8,041 nucleotides of DNA from Marinilabilia sp. UBA5340 (GTDB taxonomy: Bacteria > Bacteroidota > Bacteroidia > Bacteroidales > Marinilabiliaceae). The notes beneath the pieces are model-generated. The model was not told where the DNA came from, ran no database searches, and worked only from the letters and a program-made list of their open reading frames with translations. This document shows, in pieces, positions 1 through 5,526 of this stretch. Where the stretch lies: positions 14,944-22,984 of the forward strand of contig DHQK01000163.1 of the NCBI GenBank assembly GCA_002411085.1, in the 5' to 3' direction. Position 1 is the first letter of the stretch. Every line of letters begins with the position of its first letter. The position numbers and the translations under genes are program-made.

Positions 1-368
1 AGAATTTCCGGATAGGAGGTGGCGATTTTTTTGTTTTCGAACCAGGAAAGACCTGTGTAATTGATCTCTTTGGGTATTGCCAGGGATAACCGGCATTTGC
101 TGAATCCCAGTTCCTTTTCCGTTTTCAGGTTGAAGCCTTTTTCTTCCAGTTCGTTTTGTCCGACGATGCCAATATCAGCTACCCCGTCTGCTACTGTTTG
201 GGGGATGTCATCATCCCGAAGGAAAAGTACTTCCATAGGGAACTTGGAGGCCGAAGCTACCAGTCTGCCGTTACCCAGATTGAATTTGATTCCTGCTTCT
301 TTCAGTAACTCCCGACTGTCTTCAAACAGCCTTCCTTTTTTTTGTAATGCAATCCTTAGTTTTTCCAT
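1..368 (-). CDS. hisG: ATP phosphoribosyltransferase HisG, N-terminal part (runs off left edge)
   Basis: HisG catalyses the first, feedback-controlled step of histidine synthesis, joining ATP and PRPP to give phosphoribosyl-ATP in the cytoplasm. Reading the minus strand from the ATG at 368-366 gives 122 residues with no stop before the window edge. Recognisable family blocks are QKKGRL (residues 9-14), FPMEVLFLRDDDIP (43-56) and DGVADIGIVGQN (61-72), all typical of the N-terminal catalytic domain and close to the E. coli-like long form. The PRPP-binding loop and any C-terminal regulatory domain lie outside the window, so long versus short form is not proven. The start is chosen because it gives the usual MEKLRIALQKKGRL beginning and lies about 30 bases after the attenuator terminator. 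No Shine-Dalgarno is evident, as is usual in Bacteroidota. Expression should be controlled by the upstream leader peptide and attenuator. Confidence 0.95.
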   Translation of the reverse strand, partial: MEKLRIALQKKGRLFEDSRELLKEAGIKFNLGNGRLVASASKFPMEVLFLRDDDIPQTVADGVADIGIVGQNELEEKGFNLKTEKELGFSKCRLSLAIPKEINYTGLSWFENKKIATSYPEI

Positions 369-394
369 TGTATTTTTCTGTTTTTGTAATCAAA

Positions 395-428
395 TAAAAA
401 AAGGCTTACCTCGACGAGGTAAGCCTTT
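395..428 (-). terminator. his attenuator: intrinsic terminator hairpin
   Basis: Two perfect 14-base arms (415-428 and 400-413, AAAGGCTTACCTCG in transcript sense) are separated by one base at 414. In the transcript they are followed by a run of seven Ts that overlaps the end of the stem (402-396). This is a strong Rho-independent terminator lying between the histidine-rich leader peptide and hisG. It is segment 3:4 of a classical attenuator; its 5' arm can instead pair with 454-466 (see the antiterminator). The one-base gap means the apical base pairs must open to form a loop. Confidence 0.93.
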
Positions 429-479
429 GAATGATGTTATCGCATAGTACAACAAGCCCACCCTCGCTACGTGAGGTAG
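415..479 (-). promoter_or_regulatory. his attenuator: competing antiterminator and 1:2 hairpin
   Basis: Read in transcript sense, segment 2 (466-454, CGAGGGTGGGCTT) begins immediately after the leader stop codon. It can pair with the 5' arm of the terminator (428-415): by hand this gives 12 base pairs, including G-U pairs, with one bulged G. Segment 1 (479-473, CTACCTC, inside leader codons 13-15) can pair with the start of segment 2 through CCTC/GAGG plus three further pairs after the same bulged G. If a ribosome stalls at the His codons (502-482) it masks segment 1, segment 2 captures segment 3, and hisG is transcribed. If translation finishes, the ribosome at the stop codon covers segment 2 and the terminator forms. 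The pairing is seen in sequence; the switching is inferred from the known enterobacterial his mechanism. Confidence 0.8.
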
Positions 480-517
480 AAATGATGATGAGCATGATGG
501 TGTACTGAGAAAATCAT
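467..517 (-). CDS. hisL: Histidine operon leader peptide (16 aa)
   Basis: A short ORF from ATG (517-515) to TAG (469-467) encodes MIFSVHHHAHHHFYLT. Six of seven consecutive codons (502-482) are histidine: CAC CAT CAT GCT CAT CAT CAT. Its place, 29 bases after the -7 promoter element (550-557) and just before a terminator that precedes hisG, makes it a regulatory leader whose translation rate senses charged histidyl-tRNA, not a functional protein. Sequence is not homologous to enterobacterial HisL beyond the His run. There is no clear Shine-Dalgarno; the start region is AT-rich. The annotation rests on codon content plus context; an accidental His run exactly here is very unlikely. Confidence 0.92.
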   Translation of the reverse strand: MIFSVHHHAHHHFYLT

Positions 518-549
518 ATTAATTTGTGCTTTTTGATGATAATATGATG

Positions 550-580
550 CAAAAATAGGTCCTTTTGAGATAAAACCAAA
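550..580 (-). promoter_or_regulatory. Bacteroidota-type promoter for the his leader/operon
   Basis: In minus-strand sense, TTTG (580-577), a 19-base spacer and TATTTTTG (557-550) match the Bacteroidota primary sigma consensus (-33 TTTG, 19-21 bp, -7 TAnnTTTG) at every fixed position. Transcription would start near 543-546, giving a short untranslated stretch of roughly 27 bases before the leader ATG at 517. Confidence 0.8.
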
Positions 581-597
581 TTTTTCATCGAAAGTTT

Positions 598-987
598 TTA
601 CAATTTTGCATGAATCGCATATTGGCGATCTTCAGAATTGATGTGATGAGAGATCCAACCTTTAATAAAATTGGTGACTTCAAGCGAAAGAATCATTTTA
701 CCATTGATGTGTTTCTCATAAAACTCTGAAGCTTTTTCCAAAAAGGCCTGGTGCTCTTTTTGATGTGCCTTAAGGCCCGGGAAATTGATGGATTGCATGT
801 AAACTTCCTCATTTTCGAAATGGATCTTTGCATAATCCAAAAGGCCTTTAATGAGTTGAGCAAGTCTTTCCTTTGAACTTCCATCGGAAAGCCCCTGGTA
901 GAAGTCGTTCAGCATATTAAAGAGGCTTTGGTGTTCCAGATCTATTTGAGGGTGGTTTAGTTGGTATTCTTCACTCCATTTCAACAT
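598..987 (-). CDS. Bacteriohemerythrin (second of a tandem pair)
   Basis: Single-domain bacteriohemerythrin of 129 residues, a cytoplasmic four-helix bundle that binds O2 reversibly at a non-heme di-iron centre; likely roles are O2 storage, delivery or sensing, and iron or NO handling is also possible. All expected ligands are visible: H19 (IDLEHQ), H56 and E60 (HFENE), H75 and H79 (HQKEH), H115 and D120 (HINSED). There is no signal peptide and no fused signalling domain. It lies 39 bases downstream of a second hemerythrin gene in the same direction and is about 50% identical to it by eye, so the two probably form one operon arising by duplication. No terminator is evident after its stop; the his promoter lies immediately downstream, so read-through into the his leader is possible. 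Physiological role is not shown by the sequence. Confidence 0.93.
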   Translation of the reverse strand: MLKWSEEYQLNHPQIDLEHQSLFNMLNDFYQGLSDGSSKERLAQLIKGLLDYAKIHFENEEVYMQSINFPGLKAHQKEHQAFLEKASEFYEKHINGKMILSLEVTNFIKGWISHHINSEDRQYAIHAKL

Positions 988-1026
988 AAGTAATGATCTT
1001 GGGTTTTAGTGATTCTAAGAAATTGA

Positions 1027-1422
1027 CTAAATATTGTTGGCAAATTTGGCGTATTGCTGATCCGTGCCTTTGATGTGGTTAATGAGCCAGGTTTTAAGGA
1101 AGTTGGTGACTTCAAGCGAGAGAATCATCTTGTCATTTTTTATTTTCTCGTAAAACTCATTGATTTTATTCACATAAAAGTCGTGCTTTTCCTTGTGTTC
1201 ACTAAAATCAGGATAACTAATGGATTGCATGTAGCGCTCCTCACTGGCAAAATGGTACTTGGTGTAATCCAGCATGGCTACCACCAGCTCTGATAGCTTT
1301 TCTTTAGATTTCCCGTCCAGAAGTCCCTGGTAAAAATCATTCAGAATATCAATCCATTTTTGGTGTTCCTGGTCAAGGGTTTCATGGCCTACGGAGAGGT
1401 CCTGCGTCCATTTTATCAACAT
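1027..1422 (-). CDS. Bacteriohemerythrin (first of a tandem pair)
   Basis: Single-domain bacteriohemerythrin of 131 residues. The complete di-iron ligand set is present: H20 (LDQEHQ), H57 and E61 (HFASE), H76 and H80 (HKEKH), H116 and D121 (HIKGTD). Length is normal for the family and there is no signal peptide. It is the promoter-proximal member of the pair (39-base gap to the next gene). Shared blocks include NDFYQGL, YMQSI and KMILSLEVTNF. Upstream, in minus sense, only a weak -7-like element TATATTTA was found around 1470, without a convincing -33 partner, so its promoter is not defined. The pair diverges from pssA across a 507-base gap. O2 binding is well supported by the ligands; a more specific function is not. 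Confidence 0.93.
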   Translation of the reverse strand: MLIKWTQDLSVGHETLDQEHQKWIDILNDFYQGLLDGKSKEKLSELVVAMLDYTKYHFASEERYMQSISYPDFSEHKEKHDFYVNKINEFYEKIKNDKMILSLEVTNFLKTWLINHIKGTDQQYAKFANNI

Positions 1423-1592
1423 AATCTAAAATTTAGGAAGTGAAAATTGCAGGCAGGGAGGAAATGTAAATATACGATTATTGAAAAAGATAATTTCTTA
1501 TAGATACGTAGTTTAATATAGAATTAACATTTGTTTTTACGGTATCCTCCCCCGGAAAGTTCTGTTTAACTTGTGACGCACGTCCGGTTTTT

Positions 1593-1618
1593 GTCATTCT
1601 GAATGCGGCGAATGATCT
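1593..1618 (+). repeat. Solo unit of a dispersed repeat
   Basis: The unit begins GTCATTCTGAATG and ends GCGAATGATCT. It matches both arms inside the palindromic element at 5249-5379 (5284-5310, and the reverse complement of 5326-5351), sharing the blocks GTCAT-TGA, CGAA and ATCT. Here it lacks the 16-bp inverted ends. It looks like a degenerate single copy of an intergenic repeat family. Confidence 0.6.
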
Positions 1619-1795
1619 CTATATGATTGAAATTTAATTGTTTTAAATGCTCGGGCTTACGTTTACAGGCACTTTTCAACCTCTCGCAGGGGAAGTTTTC
1701 AACGATACCTTAGAAATTGTGTCATTATAGAATTCAGAGGACGAAAGAGTGAGCCTTAACCTTTTCAAAATAGATTTAATTCTGGCTAAAATAAC

Positions 1796-1803
1796 TACTT
1801 TTG
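1796..1803 (+). promoter_or_regulatory. Possible -7 element upstream of pssA
   Basis: TACTTTTG matches the Bacteroidota -7 consensus TAnnTTTG exactly, but no TTTG or TTG lies 19-21 bases upstream. If used, the transcript would have a 5' leader of about 120 bases before pssA. Weak support, listed because it is the only exact -7 match found facing the gene. Confidence 0.35.
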
Positions 1804-1929
1804 TTTGAGCAAACGATAATTTAATAATTGAGAACGATGTTAAAGCTGTTGATTGATTGAGCGTTTCTTATTTATAGAAATAGATTCTTCAATTAAAAAT
1901 ACTGATGTCAGCAAAATAATATTGTTTTT

Positions 1930-2676
1930 ATGATTCAAAACCAACTTATGCGACTCTTGCAATTTGTTCCAAATACGCTTACCAGTTTGAATTTGTTTTT
2001 CGGAGCTACTGGCATGATGCTGGCTTTTCAGGGACGACCGGATCTTACTGCCTGGTGTGTACTCATTGCTGCTATTTTTGATTTTACAGATGGGTTTGCA
2101 GCCCGCATGCTGAAAGCTTATAGCGATATAGGGAAAGAACTTGATTCACTGGCCGATTTGATCAGTTTTGGACTTGCTCCTGCTGCGGCTTTTATCAGTT
2201 TGTTGCACTATGGAATCAGCGGTAATTGGAAACTGCAGTTTTTTGATTACGCTCTTCCGCTGCAACTGCTTTTTGTGGCTCCTTTTTTGCTTACCGTTTT
2301 TTCGGCATTGCGCCTTGCAAAATTCAATATTGATACCCGACAAACAGAATCATTTCTTGGTCTTACCACTACTGCCACAGGTATGTTTTCAGTTTCTCTG
2401 ATTCATCTTATTTTTACCCGTGGAGGCAATTGGGAAATGCTGGCTTCTCCCTGGTTTGTATTTCCTGCCATTACCATTTTTTGTGCTTTATTGGTTAGTG
2501 AAATACCTATGTTTTCATTGAAGTTCAAAAGTTTTGGAGTTAAAGAAAATGTTTCAAGATATCTGTTGATTCTTATAGGGGGCGTGTCGTTGGTTTTGTT
2601 TGGAATCGGGGGAATTGCTTTTACCGTGTTGGGGTATATCCTTTTTTCTCTGCTCAGCAGGCTTGGGAAGGCATAA
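1930..2676 (+). CDS. pssA: CDP-diacylglycerol--serine O-phosphatidyltransferase (phosphatidylserine synthase)
   Basis: Integral membrane enzyme that transfers phosphatidyl from CDP-diacylglycerol to serine, making phosphatidylserine, the precursor of phosphatidylethanolamine. The CDP-alcohol phosphatidyltransferase signature D-x2-DG-x2-AR-x8-G-x3-D-x3-D is complete: D51, D54, G55, A58, R59, G68, D72, D76. Hydrophobic segments at about 14-34, 40-52, 77-95, 109-132, 146-163, 170-195 and 211-242 fit a multi-pass protein; 248 residues is normal for the family. The serine-specific assignment rests on the N-terminal PNTLTSLNLFFG block, typical of PssA, rather than on the catalytic motif, which PgsA shares. 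Translation may instead start at Met7 (1948), which gives a more usual MRLLQFVPN beginning. No psd gene is adjacent. A hairpin two bases after the stop terminates it. Confidence 0.9.
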   Translation: MIQNQLMRLLQFVPNTLTSLNLFFGATGMMLAFQGRPDLTAWCVLIAAIFDFTDGFAARMLKAYSDIGKELDSLADLISFGLAPAAAFISLLHYGISGNWKLQFFDYALPLQLLFVAPFLLTVFSALRLAKFNIDTRQTESFLGLTTTATGMFSVSLIHLIFTRGGNWEMLASPWFVFPAITIFCALLVSEIPMFSLKFKSFGVKENVSRYLLILIGGVSLVLFGIGGIAFTVLGYILFSLLSRLGKA

Positions 2677-2677
2677 G

Positions 2678-2705
2678 AAAGGCTGCCGGGTTAGCGACAG
2701 CCTTT
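2678..2705. terminator. Bidirectional terminator between convergent pssA and ssb
   Basis: AAAGGCTG (2678-2685) pairs perfectly with CAGCCTTT (2698-2705) around a 12-base loop. It starts two bases after the pssA stop and is 42 bases beyond the ssb stop on the other strand. The plus-strand tail is only weakly T-rich (TTTGTTG); the minus-strand tail is TTTCTTA. It probably serves both genes. Confidence 0.65.
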
Positions 2706-2746
2706 GTTGAAAATATGTAATGCAATTTCCATCGAATTTACAGAGC

Positions 2747-3067
2747 TTACTTCAGAAGCTCGAGCTCTTTGACATTGATGCTGAGCGATGATTTAATGTC
2801 GCCATCTTTGCCTTTGTAACCTTCACTGGAGGGCGTCCCTTCAATCAGGACTTTCTTTCCTTTGGTCAGAAATTCAGAAACTTTGGTGCTTTGACCATCG
2901 TATTTCCACATAACGGCTCTCACCCATTCTGTGCGCTCTACTTTGTTGCCCTGAGCATCTTTGTAATCCATTGAAACAGCAACATCAAAGTTGATTGCTT
3001 TCTTTTTGCCTACTTCTTTTACTTCGGCATCATGTCCGAGTGCACCGGACAAAATCATTTTTAACAT
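2747..3067 (-). CDS. ssb: Short single-stranded DNA-binding protein, no C-terminal acidic tail
   Basis: An OB-fold SSB of 106 residues. The family pattern is visible: an N-terminal strand (MLKMILSGALGHD), a middle strand with INFDVAVS (25-32), the conserved TEWVRAVMW (46-54, with aromatic W48 and W54 of the DNA-binding face), a KGKKVLIEG strand (69-77) and a final strand ending INVKELELLK. SSBs normally carry a flexible tail ending in an acidic DDxPF-type tip that recruits replication and repair proteins; here the protein ends at the OB fold. It is therefore likely an accessory SSB paralogue rather than the essential replicative one. Transcribed alone, convergent with pssA and divergent from the peptidase gene. 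No good promoter match was found upstream. Met4 is a possible alternative start. Confidence 0.85.
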   Translation of the reverse strand: MLKMILSGALGHDAEVKEVGKKKAINFDVAVSMDYKDAQGNKVERTEWVRAVMWKYDGQSTKVSEFLTKGKKVLIEGTPSSEGYKGKDGDIKSSLSINVKELELLK

Positions 3068-3137
3068 GACAATTTATTTAAGGGTTAAAAAAAATGGGCA
3101 TAAATTTGTCTTCGATAATCAATGTTGTGTAAAGTTA

Positions 3138-3160
3138 TGGAATTGTTTTTTTAAATTCCA
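3138..3160. promoter_or_regulatory. Inverted repeat in the divergent ssb/peptidase intergenic region
   Basis: TGGAATT (3138-3144) and AATTCCA (3154-3160) are perfect 7-base inverted arms around a 9-base T-rich spacer, centred between two divergent genes. This arrangement would suit a dimeric regulator, but could be chance in AT-rich DNA. Function unproven. Confidence 0.3.
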
Positions 3161-3189
3161 GTTTTTGTAATATCTAACAGTTTGTTGTT

Positions 3190-5226
3190 ATGAAGATTAT
3201 TAATTTATTGATTGTTATATTGCTTATGGGGTCGTTTTCTTGTCAGCAGAAAAAATCCGTAGAATCCCCGGTTGCTTTTATTAGTCAGGAAACAGAAAAT
3301 GCTGCTATTGATGTTTTAAAACAGAAATATCCAAACATGGAAGAGCGCATTGAACGGGGAGTAAAGCATTCTGCCTCTCTTTGGCATGAAGAGGATGGAA
3401 CTCCGGCTGAGTTTAAAACCTTTTGTGAGGCTCATTTTGTTGCTGATGAAAACGAACGCCGGACTCTTTTTGAAAAGGTGAGCCGGAATCTGGAGATTTT
3501 GAATGGTCATTTTAATATGATTTCATTGGAATTGCAGGAGCCTCTTCATTTAAAGTATGGCGAAATCAACCCGATTGATGAGACTTTCGGAGGTTTTGAT
3601 CCCTCTGCTCATCTTCAGGAAGATTTGTACGCGAGTAAGATAGCTTTTGAGGTTGCACTTAATTTTCCGTTTTATTCACTTACGGAGAAGCAGGAACGGG
3701 CCCCGCAATGGAATCGTCTGGATTGGGCTTATGCCAGGATGGGAGATGTATTTACCTCCAGAATTCCGGCTCACCTGAAGCAGGAAGTATCCCGGGTAGG
3801 TTCCAATTCCGATGTGTACATCAGTCAATACAATATTTATGCAGGCAATCTGGTGGATGAGGCCGGAAATCGTCCTTTTCCTGAAGATATGGTGTTGCTT
3901 TCCCATTGGAATCTTCGGGATGAATTGAAAGCCAATTATCCCCTTGGCAATGTGGGGCTGAAAAAGCAAAAGATGATCTATCAGGTGATGCAAAGAATTA
4001 TTTCACAAACGATCCCTGAAGATGTAATAAATAATGACGACTACCAGTGGAATCCATACACCAATAAGGTGTTTTCAGATGGTTCCGAAGTGACTCTTGA
4101 TCCTGAGCCGAATACCCGCTATCAGCAGATTATTAATAATTTCAGAGCTCTCAAGGCGATGGATGTTTATACTCCACTGAACACCTATATCAAACGCAAG
4201 TTTGAAGGGGAAATGGAGATTTCGCAGCCGGAAGTTGAGGCACTTTTTGTTGAGTTTCTGGAGTCAGAGGTGTTGAAAGAGGTGGGAGCGCTGATCAGTG
4301 AACGGTTAGGACGTCCTCTTGAACCATTTGATGTCTGGTATGACGGGTTTAAAGCCCGCAGCAATATCAATGAAGATCTCCTAACTGCTCAAACAAGTAA
4401 GTTGTATCCTGATGCTGCTGCTTTGGATGCAGATTTGCCCAATTTGCTTGTGAAATTGGGATTTTCTCATAAAAAGGCTGAATCATTAAGTGACAAAATC
4501 ACCGTTGATCCTGCCCGGGGCTCCGGCCACGCATGGGGTGCAGCCATGAAAGGACAGCAATCTCATTTGCGCACACGGGTGCCCGAAACCGGTATGAATT
4601 ATAAAGGATACAATATTGCCATACATGAGTTTGGCCACAATGTGGAACAGACTATTTCCTTGTACGACGTGGATCACTATATGCTCAATGGTGTTCCCAA
4701 TACTGCCTTTACTGAAGCTTTGGCTTTTATCTTTCAAAAGCGGGATTTACAGCTTCTGGGAAGGTCTGATCAGAATCCGGAACAAGAAGCTTTAAAAACA
4801 CTTGATGTGTTATGGTCCACCTATGAAATTATGGGCGTTTCCCTGCTTGATATGCGTGTATGGAAATGGTTGTATGCGCATCCCGATGCAACCGCTGCTG
4901 AACTGAAGGATGCAACAATTGCGTTGGCAGAGGAAATATGGAACAACTATTATGCTCCGGTTTATGGAATGAAGGATGAGCCAGTGTTGGCAGTTTACAG
5001 CCACATGGTAAGCTATCCTTTGTACTTATCGGCTTATGCTTATGGTAATATTATTGAGTTTCAACTGGAGCAGCATCTTGCGGAACGTGATTTTGCAGAA
5101 GAGGTTCAGCGTATTTTTCGTCAGGGAAGATTGACCCCCGATCAATGGATGATGGAAGCAGTAGGAAGTCCTATTGATGTTAAGCCAATGCTGGAGGCCG
5201 CAAAAGAGGCATTAAAAAAGATTTGA
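3190..5226 (+). CDS. Lipoprotein zinc metallopeptidase, M3-like (HEFGH)
   Basis: A 678-residue predicted lipoprotein. The N-terminus is a short lipoprotein signal (lipobox GSFSC, acylated Cys18); the residues after Cys (QQKKS) do not match the Bacteroidota surface-export signal, so a periplasm-facing anchor is more likely. The catalytic motif is H479-E480-F-G-H483, with E509 in FTEALAF as probable third zinc ligand 26 residues after H483, close to the spacing in family M3 oligopeptidases. A C-terminal Tyr-rich block with H605, Y612, Y616 and Y618 followed by a Gly-rich turn also resembles M3 substrate-binding regions, and the length fits M3 (about 680). Overall similarity outside the motifs was not recognisable by eye, so it may be a divergent or uncharacterised gluzincin family; no substrate is claimed. 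Monocistronic: divergent from ssb and followed 22 bases later by a palindromic repeat that can terminate it. Confidence 0.8.
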   Translation: MKIINLLIVILLMGSFSCQQKKSVESPVAFISQETENAAIDVLKQKYPNMEERIERGVKHSASLWHEEDGTPAEFKTFCEAHFVADENERRTLFEKVSRNLEILNGHFNMISLELQEPLHLKYGEINPIDETFGGFDPSAHLQEDLYASKIAFEVALNFPFYSLTEKQERAPQWNRLDWAYARMGDVFTSRIPAHLKQEVSRVGSNSDVYISQYNIYAGNLVDEAGNRPFPEDMVLLSHWNLRDELKANYPLGNVGLKKQKMIYQVMQRIISQTIPEDVINNDDYQWNPYTNKVFSDGSEVTLDPEPNTRYQQIINNFRALKAMDVYTPLNTYIKRKFEGEMEISQPEVEALFVEFLESEVLKEVGALISERLGRPLEPFDVWYDGFKARSNINEDLLTAQTSKLYPDAAALDADLPNLLVKLGFSHKKAESLSDKITVDPARGSGHAWGAAMKGQQSHLRTRVPETGMNYKGYNIAIHEFGHNVEQTISLYDVDHYMLNGVPNTAFTEALAFIFQKRDLQLLGRSDQNPEQEALKTLDVLWSTYEIMGVSLLDMRVWKWLYAHPDATAAELKDATIALAEEIWNNYYAPVYGMKDEPVLAVYSHMVSYPLYLSAYAYGNIIEFQLEQHLAERDFAEEVQRIFRQGRLTPDQWMMEAVGSPIDVKPMLEAAKEALKKI

Positions 5227-5248
5227 CAGAACAATTATTTTATTTCAG

Positions 5249-5379
5249 GAGGCTGTCTCAAAAGCATAATACTCCAAAGGTTTGTCATATTGAGTGTTGT
5301 CGAAATATCTGTTTTTCAAATGAAAAGATCCTTCGACGAGTTCAGAATGACATCAAATTTGGACTTTTGAGACAGCCTC
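5249..5379. repeat. MITE-like nested palindromic repeat
   Basis: Perfect 16-bp terminal inverted repeats, GAGGCTGTCTCAAAAG (5249-5264) and CTTTTGAGACAGCCTC (5364-5379), enclose a second imperfect inverted pair (5284-5310 against 5326-5351). The whole 131 bases can fold into one long hairpin. No coding capacity, so if mobile it would need a transposase in trans. One inner arm recurs alone at 1593-1618. The right end runs directly into a T stretch (5380-5385), so in the plus-strand transcript it would also act as terminator for the peptidase gene. Confidence 0.8.
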
Positions 5380-5413
5380 TTTTTTATTATACCAGTTCGT
5401 TGGAAAGTTTATT

Positions 5414-5458
5414 CAGAAAAATCCGTTTGTCAATAAAAAACGGATATCTGTGTTTTTT
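5414..5458 (+). terminator. Terminator-like hairpin upstream of the DUF4412 gene
   Basis: ATCCGTTT (5421-5428) pairs with AAACGGAT (5438-5445) around a 9-base loop, extended by CAGA (5414-5417) with TCTG (5447-5450) across a small internal loop. The T run at 5453-5458 follows. This looks like a second terminator after the palindromic repeat, insulating the downstream promoter. Confidence 0.55.
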
Positions 5459-5462
5459 GGGG

Positions 5463-5491
5463 TTGACAAAAGGGCACACCGGGAATATATT
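5463..5491 (+). promoter_or_regulatory. Promoter candidate for the DUF4412 gene
   Basis: TTGACA (5463-5468), 17 bases, TATATT (5486-5491) matches the classical sigma-70 pattern. The same bases also read as the Bacteroidota form TTG, 20 bases, TATATTCG (one mismatch to TAnnTTTG). It lies 35 bases before the ATG at 5527 and just after a terminator-like hairpin. Confidence 0.5.
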
Positions 5492-5526
5492 CGCTTGAAT
5501 TAGTAAATATAACCAAAAGTTGAGCC

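Larger units (their letters stand above)
1423..1929. other. Long intergenic region between divergent hemerythrin and pssA genes
   Basis: These 507 bases contain no ORF with recognisable coding character. They hold a solo copy of a dispersed repeat (1593-1618) and a -7-type promoter element facing pssA (1796-1803). The stretch around 1550-1700 is more GC-rich than the flanks, which may mark decayed sequence or repeat insertion. I see no tRNA, riboswitch or strong hairpin in it. Confidence 0.6.

Noticed and set aside
61..447. 128-codon plus-strand open frame at the left end
   Set aside because: It lies antisense to hisG, whose protein motifs are unambiguous, and its 3' end runs through the attenuator terminator.
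1863..1879. Small AT-rich hairpin in the pssA leader
   Set aside because: Only a five-base stem in AT-rich sequence; expected by chance, and it matches no riboswitch I know.
5223..5498. 91-codon plus-strand open frame after the peptidase
   Set aside because: It consists of the palindromic repeat and the following terminator hairpin; the protein has no family pattern.
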